Source: Halomonas binhaiensis
Lineage (GTDB): Bacteria > Pseudomonadota > Gammaproteobacteria > Pseudomonadales > Halomonadaceae
Direction: 5' to 3'
Length of the DNA stretch: 64,000 bases
Assembly: GCF_008329985.2 (NCBI RefSeq)
Contig: NZ_CP038437.2
Coordinates: forward strand, 3,658,001-3,722,000
Shown here: positions 28,036-38,023 of the stretch, one piece after another
Layout of the letters: each line of letters starts with the position of its first letter
Numbering within the stretch: position 1 is the stretch's first letter
Notes under the pieces: generated by a model
Database searches by the model: none
Told to the model about the DNA's origin: nothing
What the model saw: the letters and a program-made list of their open reading frames with translations, nothing else
Made by a program: the position numbers and the translations under genes

Positions 28036-30000
28036 TCACAGCAACAGACGACGGACATCGCCCAGCAGTTGTCCCAGCAGAGTGGTAAAGCGCGCTGCGT
28101 CGGCGCCATTGACCGCACGGTGATCGTAGGACAGGCACAGCGGCATCATCAGGCGCGGCTGGAAGGCTGTACCATCCCATACCGGCTTCATGGAAGCCTT
28201 GGATACCCCGAGGATACCCACCTCCGGCGGATTGACGATCGGTGTGAACGCCGTACCGCCGATAGAGCCCAGGCTGGAGATGGTGAAACAACCACCCGTC
28301 ATCTCTTCGCGCTTGAGCTTCTTGGTCTGTGCCTTCTTGGCCAGCTCCACAGACTCCTTGGCCAGGTCGATCAGCGACTTTTGATCCGCATTGCGGATCA
28401 CCGGCACCATCAAGCCATCCGGGGTATCCACTGCGATACCGATGTGGATGTACTTCTTGTGCACCATGGTCTCGCCGTCGGCCTTGAGGCTGACGTTGAA
28501 CTGCGGATACTTCTGCAGTGCATAGGCACAAGCCTTGATCATGAACGGCAGCGGTGTCAGCTTGGCGCCCTGGGCTTCTGCCTCGGCCTTCATCGACTTG
28601 CGGAAGGCTTCCAGCTCGGTGATGTCAGCTTCATCGAATTGCGTCACATGGGGGATGTTGACCCAACTGCGATGCAGGTTCATCGCGCCCATCTTGAGCA
28701 GGCGGCCCATGGGCTTCTCTTCTACTTCACCGAACTGGCTGAAGTCCTGGTCAGGAATCGGCGGGATGCCGTTACCACCACTTGCCGCAGCTGCAGCAGG
28801 CTTGGCTGCACCAGACATCACCTGTTTGACGTAGTTCTGCACGTCATCCTTGATCACCCGGCCCTTGGGACCTGTCGGAGTGACCAGACTGAGGTCGACA
28901 CCAAGCTCGCGAGCCAGCATGCGAACGGCGGGACCTGCATGGACATTCTTGCTCGGCTTACCGGTCGCTTCGGCAGGTGCCGGTGCAACCGCTTGAGCCG
29001 CGGCCTGTTGAGGTGCTGCTGCCTGCTGAGGTGCCGCTGCCTGCTGAGGTGCCGCGGACTTCTTCACGACACTCCCAGCGACTTCGATATAACCGATCAG
29101 ATCGCCTTCGGAAACCGTGTCACCTTCCTTGACGGACAGCTCGACCACCTTGCCCTTGAAGGGGCTCGGTACATCCATGGAAGCCTTGTCGGACTCCAAA
29201 GTGATCAGGGCGTCTTCGACATCGACTTCATCGCCAACGGCGACAGCCATCTCGATGATCGGTACATCGCTGGAGCCGGACAGATCCGGCACCCGGATTT
29301 CCTGGCGGCCGCCAGCAACTTCCTCGACCTCTTCCTCGGCCGCCGGCGCCTCTGCCGGAGCAGCAGGGGCAGCCGCTTCAGGAGCCGACGCAGGTGCTGA
29401 TTCAGCCGCTGCGCCACCACTGACTTCCATGCTGCCGATCAGATCGCCCTCGGAAACCGTATCGCCTTCCTTGATTGCCAGACTGATCAGCTTGCCGGCA
29501 TGGGGACTAGGGACATCCATGGAGGCCTTGTCGGACTCCAGAGTGATCAGGGTATCTTCCGCCCCGACCTCGTCGCCCACACTGACCGGTACCTCGATGA
29601 TTTCCACATCGCTGGAGCCGCCCAGGTCAGGCACGCGAATCTCGACAGTCTGACTAGCAACCGGAGCTGCTTCGGCAGGAGCCGGCGCAGGCTCGGCAGC
29701 TGGAGCGGCAGGAGCCGCTGCAGGTTCCGGCTCGGCCTGGGATTGTGATTCAGCAGTCGCGCCTTCGACTTCCAGCTCGACGATGTCATCACCTTCGGAA
29801 ACCTTGTCGCCTTCGGAGATCAGCACCTTGACGACCTTGCCGCCCTTGGGCGCAGGCACGTCCATGCTGGCCTTGTCGGACTCCAGGGTGATCAGGGTGT
29901 CTTCCGGGGCGATGACATCGCCAACTGACACCGCGACTTCGATGACTTCCACATCGGTATCACCACCGATGTCGGGAACTTTGATGATTTCGCTACTCAA
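28036..30000 (-). CDS. aceF: Pyruvate dehydrogenase E2, dihydrolipoyl acetyltransferase
   Basis: The 654-residue core of the pyruvate dehydrogenase complex passes acetyl groups from lipoyl-lysine to CoA. Three lipoyl domains are visible (about residues 3-75, 117-190, 236-308), each with the LESDKASMDVP lipoylation motif. Ala/Pro linkers join them, the third with three PQQAAA repeats (about residues 317-335). A peripheral-subunit-binding domain follows (about 355-397). The acetyltransferase domain ends with the active-site DHRAVNGADAARF motif. The start is a TTG at 30000, preceded by AAGGAG. It is 71 bases after aceE. Confidence 0.96.
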   Translation of the reverse strand: MSSEIIKVPDIGGDTDVEVIEVAVSVGDVIAPEDTLITLESDKASMDVPAPKGGKVVKVLISEGDKVSEGDDIVELEVEGATAESQSQAEPEPAAAPAAPAAEPAPAPAEAAPVASQTVEIRVPDLGGSSDVEIIEVPVSVGDEVGAEDTLITLESDKASMDVPSPHAGKLISLAIKEGDTVSEGDLIGSMEVSGGAAAESAPASAPEAAAPAAPAEAPAAEEEVEEVAGGRQEIRVPDLSGSSDVPIIEMAVAVGDEVDVEDALITLESDKASMDVPSPFKGKVVELSVKEGDTVSEGDLIGYIEVAGSVVKKSAAPQQAAAPQQAAAPQQAAAQAVAPAPAEATGKPSKNVHAGPAVRMLARELGVDLSLVTPTGPKGRVIKDDVQNYVKQVMSGAAKPAAAAASGGNGIPPIPDQDFSQFGEVEEKPMGRLLKMGAMNLHRSWVNIPHVTQFDEADITELEAFRKSMKAEAEAQGAKLTPLPFMIKACAYALQKYPQFNVSLKADGETMVHKKYIHIGIAVDTPDGLMVPVIRNADQKSLIDLAKESVELAKKAQTKKLKREEMTGGCFTISSLGSIGGTAFTPIVNPPEVGILGVSKASMKPVWDGTAFQPRLMMPLCLSYDHRAVNGADAARFTTLLGQLLGDVRRLLL

Positions 30001-30071
30001 GGTCGCGCTCCTTCAAACTCTTGACGGGGGCGAGCCCTCGGGGGCTCGCCATGCCACGGGATCTCGGCGCC

Positions 30072-32744
30072 TCACACCTCAAGCGGGTTCGGCTTGTTCG
30101 GATCGATAGCGTACTTCTTGAGGGCTTCGGCCACGACCTTGCGATCTATCTCGCCACGATCGGCCAACGCCTTGAGCGCTGCCACGGTGACGTAGTAACG
30201 ATCCACTTCGAAGAACGCACGCAGCTTCTCGCGGGTATCGGAGCGACCATAGCCATCGGTACCCAGCACGTGGTAATCAGTCGGCACCCATGCACGCACC
30301 TGGTCAGCATACAGCTTCATGTAATCCGTAGAAGCGATGGCCGGTCCCTTGCGTCCTTCCAGACACTTGGTAACGTGCGGCTTGCCAGGCTCAGCTTCAG
30401 GGTTGATGAAGGCCTGACGATCCAACCCCAGAGCCTCACGGCGCAGCTCGTTGAAGCTGGTGACGCTCCAGATATCGGAACCGACGCCCCACTCCTCGGC
30501 CAGCATAACAGCGGCAGCCTCGACCTCACGCAGAATGGTGCCGGAGCCCAGCAGCTGGACGTGGCCATTCTTGCCTTCGGTTTCGCGGAGCAGGTACATG
30601 CCCTTGATGATATCCTCGGCAGGGATATTCTCCAGCTCAGGATGCTCGTAGTTCTCGTTCATCACTGTCAGGTAGTAGAAGCAGTTTTCCTTGTCGGAGA
30701 ACATGCGCTTCAGACCATCCTGCACGATGACAGCAACCTCATGGGCATAGGTCGGATCGTAGGTACGGCAGTTCGGAATCATTGCCGCCTGCAGCAGACT
30801 GTGGCCATCCTGGTGTTGCAGACCTTCGCCATTCAGCGTGGTACGACCGGCAGTACCGCCGACCAGGAAACCGCGCGCCTGCAGATCACCTGCCGCCCAG
30901 GCCAGGTCACCGATACGCTGGAAGCCGAACATCGAGTAGTAGATGTAGAACGGCAACAGTGTGCAGTTGTTGTTCGCGTACGATGTCGCCGCCGCCATCC
31001 AGGCGGACATGGCGCCCGCTTCGGTGATGCCTTCCTCGAGGATCTGACCCTTCTGGTCCTCGCGGTAGAACATGATCTGGCCTTTGTCGACGGGTTCGTA
31101 CTTCTGGCCTTCGGAGGTGTAGATACCCAACTGGCGGAACATGCCTTCCATACCGAAGGTACGCGCCTCGTCCGGGATGATCGGAACCACCTGCTTGCCG
31201 ATCTTCTTGTCCTTCACCAGGCCGTTGAGGACACGCACAAAGGCCATGGTGGTGGAAATCTCACGACCCTTCGAGCCGCTGGTCTGGGAAGCGAAGGTCT
31301 TGTCGTCGAGAGGCGGAATTTCCAGTGCCTCGAAGTCGCTACGGCGCTGCGGCAGATAGCCACCCAGACGCTCGCGCTGGAGGTGCATGTACTTCATTTC
31401 CGGGGAATCATCCTCCGGCTTGTAGTACGGCACATCCTTGAGCTGCTCATCGGAAATCGGGATGCCGAAGCGATCGCGGAAGCGCCTGAGCGCTTCGTAT
31501 TCCATAGTCTTGACCTGGTGCGCTTCGTTGGCGGCCTCACCATCGCCACCACCCATACCGTAGCCCTTGACGGTATGCGCCAGAATTACGGTCGGACGGC
31601 CATTGGCATTGGTCGTTGCCTCATGATAGGCCGCGTAGACCTTGAACGGATCGTGGCCACCACGGTTAAGCTTCCAGATGTCCTCGTCGGACATGTCCTT
31701 GACCAGCTCAGCAGTCTCCGGGTACTTGCCGAAGAAATGCTCGCGAGTGTACGCGCCGCCATTGGCCTTGTAGTTCTGGTAGTCGCCGTCGACCGCCTCG
31801 TCCATGCGCTTCTGCAGGATACCTTTCTTGTCCTTCTCGAACAGCGGATCCCATAGACGTCCCCAGGTGACCTTGAGCACGTTCCAGCCAGCGCCACGGA
31901 ACACACCTTCGAGCTCATCCATGATGCGCGAGTTGCCGCGTACCGGACCATCCAGACGCTGCAGGTTGCAGTTGATGACGAAGATCAGGTTATCGAGCTT
32001 CTCGCGGCTGGCCAGGTGGATGGCGCCCAGAGATTCCGGCTCATCGCACTCACCATCGCCCATGAAGCACCAGATCTTGCGATCCTGCATATCATGCAGT
32101 TCACGAGAATGCAGGTACTTCATCACGTGAGCCTGATAGATGGCCTGAATCGGTCCCAGCCCCATGGATACCGTCGGGAACTGCCAGAAATCAGGCATCA
32201 GCCACGGATGCGGATAGGAGGACAAGCCATCGCCATCGACTTCCTGACGGTACTTGTCCATCTGCTCCTTGGTCAGGCGACCTTCAAGGAAAGCACGAGC
32301 GTAGATGCCAGGAGCCACGTGACCCTGGATATACACCAGATCGCCTTCGAAATCGCCGTTCGGAGCACGGAAGAAGTGGTTGAAGCCCACATCGTACAAC
32401 GTCGCGGAGGACATGAAGCTCGCGATATGCCCACCAAGTCCAGGATTCGCACGGTTGTTGCGAATGACCTGGGCGATCGCGTTGTAGCGAATCAGTGAAC
32501 GGATGCGACGCTCCATGAAGAGATCGCCCGGCATCGGGGCTTCACGGTGCACCGGGATAGTATTGCGATGCGGTGTCGTAACCGAGAAGGGAACCTGCAT
32601 GCCATCACGGCGATAGCGGTCGGCCAGCCGCGTCATCAGGTAACGGGCGCGGTCCTCGCCCTCGCGATCCAGTACCGATTCCAGGGCGTCCAGCCATTCC
32701 TGGGTTTCGACCGGATCGAAGTCTTCTCTTGAACCAAGACTCAT
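30072..32744 (-). CDS. aceE: Pyruvate dehydrogenase E1 component
   Basis: The 890-residue homodimeric E1 uses thiamine diphosphate to decarboxylate pyruvate and acetylate the lipoyl groups of AceF. The opening (FDPVETQEWLDALESVL) and NTIPVHREAPMPGD near residues 64-77 match the family. The TPP-binding region GDGECDEPESLG near 230-241 and the length (E. coli 887) also match. It is first in the aceEF operon; lpd is not in the window. No PdhR-type operator (AATTGGT-N-ACCAATT) was found upstream. Confidence 0.97.
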   Translation of the reverse strand: MSLGSREDFDPVETQEWLDALESVLDREGEDRARYLMTRLADRYRRDGMQVPFSVTTPHRNTIPVHREAPMPGDLFMERRIRSLIRYNAIAQVIRNNRANPGLGGHIASFMSSATLYDVGFNHFFRAPNGDFEGDLVYIQGHVAPGIYARAFLEGRLTKEQMDKYRQEVDGDGLSSYPHPWLMPDFWQFPTVSMGLGPIQAIYQAHVMKYLHSRELHDMQDRKIWCFMGDGECDEPESLGAIHLASREKLDNLIFVINCNLQRLDGPVRGNSRIMDELEGVFRGAGWNVLKVTWGRLWDPLFEKDKKGILQKRMDEAVDGDYQNYKANGGAYTREHFFGKYPETAELVKDMSDEDIWKLNRGGHDPFKVYAAYHEATTNANGRPTVILAHTVKGYGMGGGDGEAANEAHQVKTMEYEALRRFRDRFGIPISDEQLKDVPYYKPEDDSPEMKYMHLQRERLGGYLPQRRSDFEALEIPPLDDKTFASQTSGSKGREISTTMAFVRVLNGLVKDKKIGKQVVPIIPDEARTFGMEGMFRQLGIYTSEGQKYEPVDKGQIMFYREDQKGQILEEGITEAGAMSAWMAAATSYANNNCTLLPFYIYYSMFGFQRIGDLAWAAGDLQARGFLVGGTAGRTTLNGEGLQHQDGHSLLQAAMIPNCRTYDPTYAHEVAVIVQDGLKRMFSDKENCFYYLTVMNENYEHPELENIPAEDIIKGMYLLRETEGKNGHVQLLGSGTILREVEAAAVMLAEEWGVGSDIWSVTSFNELRREALGLDRQAFINPEAEPGKPHVTKCLEGRKGPAIASTDYMKLYADQVRAWVPTDYHVLGTDGYGRSDTREKLRAFFEVDRYYVTVAALKALADRGEIDRKVVAEALKKYAIDPNKPNPLEV

Positions 32745-33089
32745 AGAACGTCTCTCCGAATGACGATGTGGGGGTCATTTGCCCCGCGATCGAGGCCAAT
32801 GAGCGAGCGGAGAAAGGATCAGACTCTCATACCGCTGCGCAACGTCAGGCATGTAGTAATTTTACGAGATTTTCGTATCTTTCCGATGACTCGATGGCAG
32901 AAAGATACCGTAAACACCTGGGGCTGCCAATTGAAGCAGACATGGAAATATTTTTCAATACCGCCATATTGCACTGCAACACAACAACTTAGCCGCCTCT
33001 ATCGCTCAGCAAATCGACGCCAGACAAGAACTTGTAAACAAACTAACGTTTGACAGCCATTGTCCTCGCGCAATATGCAAATTCGCTAT
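32745..33089. other. 345-bp gap upstream of aceE
   Basis: This gap must hold the aceE promoter and ends at the ampD stop codon. It is AT-richer than its neighbours around 32860-33060. I see no gene, no clear regulator site and no good -35/-10 pair. Confidence 0.5.
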
Positions 33090-33659
33090 TCATTGCTCTA
33101 ACTCAGGGCATGCAAGACATTGACGCAAATATGCCCAGTCAAATGCTGGACCTGGATCAGTCTTGCGTAGTGGAGCTACACGGGCATGACTGGTGACACG
33201 CTGAGGGGTAATGTCCGGATAGCTCAGGAACAAGGTGTGGAGCACCTTGACCAGACACTGGTACTGAGCATCACTGTAGGCCGAAATTTCATCTCCCTCG
33301 AGTTCAATGCCAATGGAAAAGTCATTGAGCTCTCGGCGCCACCGGCGACCATCGAACCACCGCGAACGTCCTGCATGCCAGGCCCGGGCTTCAAAGGGGG
33401 CAAATTGAACGCATTCTCCATCACGCAGGATCAGAAGATGAGCAGATACCTGAAGTCCAGCAATGGTGGCGAAGTAAGGATGGGCCTCGCCATCAAGACG
33501 GTTGGTAAACAAGCGCTCTATGTCATCACCACCAAACTGGCCTGGCGGCAGGCTGATCGAGTGCAGCACTACTGCTGATACTTCTCCCTCGGGGCGCTGG
33601 TTTACATTGGGGGAAGGCACACAACGCACCCCTTCCAGCCAACCGTTAACGGATTTCAT
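33090..33659 (-). CDS. ampD: 1,6-anhydro-N-acetylmuramyl-L-alanine amidase
   Basis: The 189-residue cytoplasmic zinc amidase cuts the stem peptide from anhydromuropeptides in cell-wall recycling. Zinc ligands are visible as His in VVLHSISLPPGQFGG (near residue 32), His in VTSHARVAP and Asp in RKTDPGPAFDW. The AWHAGRSRWFDGR segment lies near 90-102. The ATG at 33659 follows AAGGAG and gives MKSVNGWLEG; the longer open frame to 33863 is not coding. nadC is divergent from it, the common arrangement in gammaproteobacteria. Confidence 0.94.
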   Translation of the reverse strand: MKSVNGWLEGVRCVPSPNVNQRPEGEVSAVVLHSISLPPGQFGGDDIERLFTNRLDGEAHPYFATIAGLQVSAHLLILRDGECVQFAPFEARAWHAGRSRWFDGRRWRRELNDFSIGIELEGDEISAYSDAQYQCLVKVLHTLFLSYPDITPQRVTSHARVAPLRKTDPGPAFDWAYLRQCLACPELEQ

Positions 33660-33870
33660 TGAATAACTCCTTGGAGAAAGGCGAATGCACCAGCAGATGC
33701 ATGATGACAGCGACTTGCCCCGGCACGCCGGTGCCATCTCCTTCGTTTCCTTACTGGTTACAGCATGCGCGCCACAGACTTCAACATGAGAGAATTCCGG
33801 CCACCACTGTGCAGATGGAGCCGACACCCCAGCAGTGTGCAACATAGAGGCTCGCACAGGCATTTGTTAA

Positions 33871-34761
<891 letters not shown>

Positions 34762-34827
34762 GCAGGTAAGCGGACAGCAGTCGCAACACGCACCCTCTCC
34801 TTCAGTGCAGTTCAGCAGCGCGTCACT

Positions 34828-35307
34828 TCATGAGAGATTCTTGCTCATGTTGTGACGCGGCAGACGTTCTCCAGCACGTTCGACCCATTCCACGCCATGG
34901 CTGTCCCAGCCATGGCGCATCAGGTACTCAGCCAGTCCGAGGCTGGCGTCAATCGTCATGCGCACGGCCCCGCCTTCACGCAGGTTGCACTCGGCCAATG
35001 CCAACAGGGAACGACCTATACCCATCCCTGCCAACGATGGCCAGACATACAGCATCTCGACATTGGCCTTTTCCATATCCAGCTCGACAAAGCCGACGCA
35101 GCGCCTGTCACATTCCGCTACCAGAGTCCGGTAACGGGACTGGCGATCCATCCAGACACTGGCATCGCGCGATAATGCCGACGCCCAGGCCTGGCGCTGA
35201 GCCATCGTGTAGTGGCGGCTAGTGCCCTGCATGACCGCATGGTGAAACACCTCTGCCTGGTCCGCCGCATCATCTGACGTTGCCTCACGGTAGTGGATAC
35301 GCGCCAT
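34828..35307 (-). CDS. GNAT-family N-acetyltransferase
   Basis: The product is 159 residues with a GNAT fold. The opening IHYREATSDDAADQAEVF is the first strand and helix. The acetyl-CoA loop is in LAGMGIGRSLLALAE near residues 106-120, a G-x-G-I/L-G pattern. EYLMRHGW stands at the usual C-terminal position. The substrate is unknown. The ATG at 35307 gives the family start; the open frame to 35415 has no clear ribosome site. Divergent from trmO. Confidence 0.8.
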   Translation of the reverse strand: MARIHYREATSDDAADQAEVFHHAVMQGTSRHYTMAQRQAWASALSRDASVWMDRQSRYRTLVAECDRRCVGFVELDMEKANVEMLYVWPSLAGMGIGRSLLALAECNLREGGAVRMTIDASLGLAEYLMRHGWDSHGVEWVERAGERLPRHNMSKNLS

Positions 35308-35425
35308 GGGACCTGTACCTCGGGAAACAGGCGGAGGCATGGAAGAAGGCTGAATCGTGGCGCGATTTGAGCATGGCTTGATGTGTGACATGATGGCAAC
35401 GCCTGTCGAATACATGAGACCGCGA

Positions 35426-36193
35426 ATGGATCATTCAGACCCCACCGACACTTTCAACCTGACAGCTATCGGCAGGATTCATAGCGATTTTCCGGACAAG
35501 TTTGGCATACCACGCCAACCCGGCCTAGCCGATGAAGCAATCGCCCGCCTTATCCTTGCTCCACCCTTCAACGACCCACAAGCCGTACGTGGCCTGGAAG
35601 GCTTCAGTCATCTGTGGCTGACCTTCATCTTCCACCTGAGCCCGTCTTCTCATTGGAAACCCCTTGTGCGACCGCCACGCCTCGGCGGCAATACACGAAT
35701 GGGGGTTTTTGCCAGCCGCAGCACGCATCGCCCCAACCGTCTCGGCCTGTCGCTGGTAGAGCTGCTTGATGTGGATACCCACAAGGGAGTCACGCTGACC
35801 CTGCGCGGAGCCGACCTGGTCGATGGCACCCCAGTGGTCGATATCAAACCCTACCTGCCATGGGCAGAATCGATCCCCCAGGCACGTACCGGTTTTGCCC
35901 CGGAAGCCCCGACTCTGTGCCCTGTGGCATTCTCCAGTGCAGCAGAGACTGTGCTGTCCGTACGTGCCGACGGTGACTCTCTGCGCCGTCTGATCATTCA
36001 GGTACTGGGGCAAGACCCCCGCCCGGCATATCGCGGCACCGAAGATGAAGATGAGCGTGATTACGGGGTCTACCTGCGCGACGTCAACGTGCGGTTCCGT
36101 GTTTCCCCCTTATCTGCTGGCAGCACCTTTCTCGTAGAAACCATCGAGCCACATGCACACGCCCCCGCATCACGCCGTACCATGCAGGAATAG
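35426..36193 (+). CDS. trmO: tRNA t6A37 N6-methyltransferase, TrmO (TsaA) family
   Basis: The 255-residue enzyme adds a methyl group to t6A37 of tRNA-Thr(GGU) in E. coli. The N-terminal beta-barrel domain shows AIGRIHSDFPDKFGIPRQP near residues 13-31. LGGNTRMGVFASRSTHRPNRLGLS near 87-110 is the SAM-binding region. A C-terminal domain includes DPRPAYRG. The start is uncertain among 35357 (GTG), 35414 and 35426; none has a strong ribosome site. Its stop codon lies inside the first unit of a 3 x 21-bp tandem repeat. Confidence 0.88.
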   Translation: MDHSDPTDTFNLTAIGRIHSDFPDKFGIPRQPGLADEAIARLILAPPFNDPQAVRGLEGFSHLWLTFIFHLSPSSHWKPLVRPPRLGGNTRMGVFASRSTHRPNRLGLSLVELLDVDTHKGVTLTLRGADLVDGTPVVDIKPYLPWAESIPQARTGFAPEAPTLCPVAFSSAAETVLSVRADGDSLRRLIIQVLGQDPRPAYRGTEDEDERDYGVYLRDVNVRFRVSPLSAGSTFLVETIEPHAHAPASRRTMQE

Positions 36194-36241
36194 CGCAGTA
36201 CTATGCAGGAATAACGCCGTACTATGCAGGAATAGCGCAGT
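36179..36241. repeat. Three tandem 21-bp units overlapping the trmO 3' end
   Basis: Units at 36179-36199, 36200-36220 and 36221-36241 differ by a few bases each, with core ACTATGCAGGAATAGCGC. A partial earlier copy is seen at 36171-36178. The first unit encodes the last four residues and the TAG stop of trmO. The 21-bp period is seven codons, so the same frame would meet TAG or TAA in each unit. Confidence 0.9.
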
Positions 36242-36287
36242 GCAGAAATATGCTGTTGGCATGCAACACGCAGCCGCCCCAAGACGC

Positions 36288-36322
36288 CATCGCCCTGAAC
36301 CACAGTGCAGTTCAGGGCGATG
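36288..36322. terminator. Hairpin between convergent trmO and purC
   Basis: A perfect 13-bp stem (36288-36300 with 36310-36322) with a 9-base loop lies between the two convergent genes. No T-tract follows on either strand, so it may be a terminator or another structured element. Confidence 0.55.
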
Positions 36323-36442
36323 CCAGTACCTCAAGACGAAGCCTCTCATCTGCTCGGCGGGTGTTAAGTCTGGATCCATGAACCCAGAACTCTGGGCTCA
36401 GTCCTCGGACTCAAGCTTTCAGGCCCGCTGCTGCAGAAGACC

Positions 36443-37159
36443 TCAGGCGCCGAAATCGACGCCGATGCGGCGACCAACTTCTTCATAAGCTTCGATCACA
36501 CCACCAAGCCCTTGGCGGAAGCGATCCTTGTCCAGCTTTTCACGAGTGTCGGCATCCCATAGACGACAACCATCCGGAGAGAACTCGTCACCGAGAACGA
36601 TGCTGCCCTTGAACAAGCCAAACTCCAGCTTGTAATCCACCAGCAGCAAGCCGCCATCGGCGAACAGCTTCTTGAGTACCTCATTGACCTTGAAGGTCAG
36701 CGCCTTCATCTCTTCCAACTGCTCGGCTGTCGCCCAGCCGAAAGTGACGGCCAGCGACTCATTGATCATCGGATCGTGAAGCTCGTCATTCTTGAGGAAC
36801 AGCTCGAAAGTCGGCGGATTGAGTTCCTGGCCTTCCTCCACGCCAAGACGCTTCACCAGGCCACCGGCAGCAATATTGCGCACCACGCACTCGACCGGGA
36901 TCATGTCCAGCTTCTTGACCACACACTCGGTATCGGACAACAGCTGCTCTACATGGGTGGGAATACCCGCTTCTTCCAGCTTGCCCATGATGAAGGCATT
37001 GAAACGGTTGTTGACCATCCCCTTGCGCTCCAGGGATTCCATGCGCAGGCCATCGAAAGCGCTGGTATCGTCACGGAAGTGCAGGATCAGACGGTCAGGG
37101 TCGTCAGTGGCGTAAACCGATTTAGCCTTACCGGCATAGAGTTCTTCAAGCTTTTGCAT
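36443..37159 (-). CDS. purC: SAICAR synthase
   Basis: The 238-residue enzyme joins CAIR and aspartate to give SAICAR in purine synthesis. It opens with [25 protein letters not shown], shows [13 protein letters not shown] near residues 46-58, [15 protein letters not shown] near 92-106, and [11 protein letters not shown] near 174-184. All are PurC features. GGAGG precedes the ATG. It lies 69 bases after the MBL hydrolase gene, last in the dapA-bamC-MBL-purC run, an order also found in Pseudomonas. Confidence 0.97.
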   Translation of the reverse strand: MQKLEELYAGKAKSVYATDDPDRLILHFRDDTSAFDGLRMESLERKGMVNNRFNAFIMGKLEEAGIPTHVEQLLSDTECVVKKLDMIPVECVVRNIAAGGLVKRLGVEEGQELNPPTFELFLKNDELHDPMINESLAVTFGWATAEQLEEMKALTFKVNEVLKKLFADGGLLLVDYKLEFGLFKGSIVLGDEFSPDGCRLWDADTREKLDKDRFRQGLGGVIEAYEEVGRRIGVDFGA

Positions 37160-37228
37160 TATGGGCCTCCACAGGCGAAACAGGTGATGGAACGCCGTCT
37201 GAATTCAGTGTTCCTGGGAATTATAAAG

Positions 37229-38023
37229 TCAGTGGATCGCCTGCCAATCCAGGCCTTCATCCTGGTCGGCCACGGTCAGGCGGTTCGCATCGCCATCGAG
37301 CAGGGGCATCAATGCCTCCAATGCCAACTCGGGACGATTATTATGCTCGGAAAGATGCGAACAGACGATATGCTGCAGGCGGTCGAGCCCGATGCGCTTG
37401 AGTAGAGTAGCGGCCTGCACATTGGCCAGGTGCCCCCAGTCTCCTCCTACACGACGCTTGAGACTTGGTGGGTAAGGTCCTTCTGCCAGCATCTGTACAT
37501 CGTGATTGCATTCCAGGACCAAGGCATCACACCCGGTGAAAGCCTGGCACACATGATCGCTGGGATGCCCAAGATCCGTAAGCAAACCCAGTCGCCTGCC
37601 AGCCGCACTGATGGTGAATTGAACAGGTTCTCGCGCATCATGAGGTACCGTGACTGGCTCGATACTGAAGCCTTTCACCTGGAATGCTGCCTGCGGAGTA
37701 ATCCAGTGGCACTGTGGCAGGCGGCCAAGCTTGCCGGACAGCCAGGTACCCGGGGTGATATGAACAGGCAGTTGATAGCGCCTGGCCAATGGCCCTACAC
37801 CGCGGACATGGTCGCCGTGCTCATGAGTGACCAGGACAGCGTCAAGCTGGCTGGGATCCATTCCCAGGCGAGCCAGCCGACGCTCGGTCTCCTTCAGTGC
37901 GAAGCCACAATCCACCAGCACATGTGACTCGCCATCACTTACCAGGGTGGCATTACCCTTGCTGCCACTGCCAAGGGAGGCAAAACGCAGCCCTCCCCCA
38001 GCCTTGTCCGACCACTGAGGCAT
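37229..38023 (-). CDS. MBL-fold metallo-hydrolase
   Basis: The product is 264 residues with a metallo-beta-lactamase fold. It opens with LRFASLGSGSKGNATLV, has THEHGDH (H-x-H-x-D-H metal motif) near residues 64-70, and a later LECNHDVQML with a conserved His. It resembles the YycJ/WalJ-like group of hydrolases or nucleases. Its ATG overlaps the bamC stop codon as TGATG. The role is unknown. The place between bamC and purC is conserved in Pseudomonas-like genomes. Confidence 0.85.
   Translation of the reverse strand: MPQWSDKAGGGLRFASLGSGSKGNATLVSDGESHVLVDCGFALKETERRLARLGMDPSQLDAVLVTHEHGDHVRGVGPLARRYQLPVHITPGTWLSGKLGRLPQCHWITPQAAFQVKGFSIEPVTVPHDAREPVQFTISAAGRRLGLLTDLGHPSDHVCQAFTGCDALVLECNHDVQMLAEGPYPPSLKRRVGGDWGHLANVQAATLLKRIGLDRLQHIVCSHLSEHNNRPELALEALMPLLDGDANRLTVADQDEGLDWQAIH

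Noticed and set aside
28069..29400. 443-codon open frame opposite aceF
   Set aside because: Antisense to aceF. The arginine-rich end mirrors the Ala/Pro linkers.
30021..31856. 611-codon plus-strand open frame opposite aceE
   Set aside because: It is antisense to aceE, which has full family conservation. The frame reflects codon bias of a GC-rich gene.
32745..33089. PdhR-type operator upstream of aceE
   Set aside because: No AATTGGT-N-ACCAATT dyad was found on either strand.
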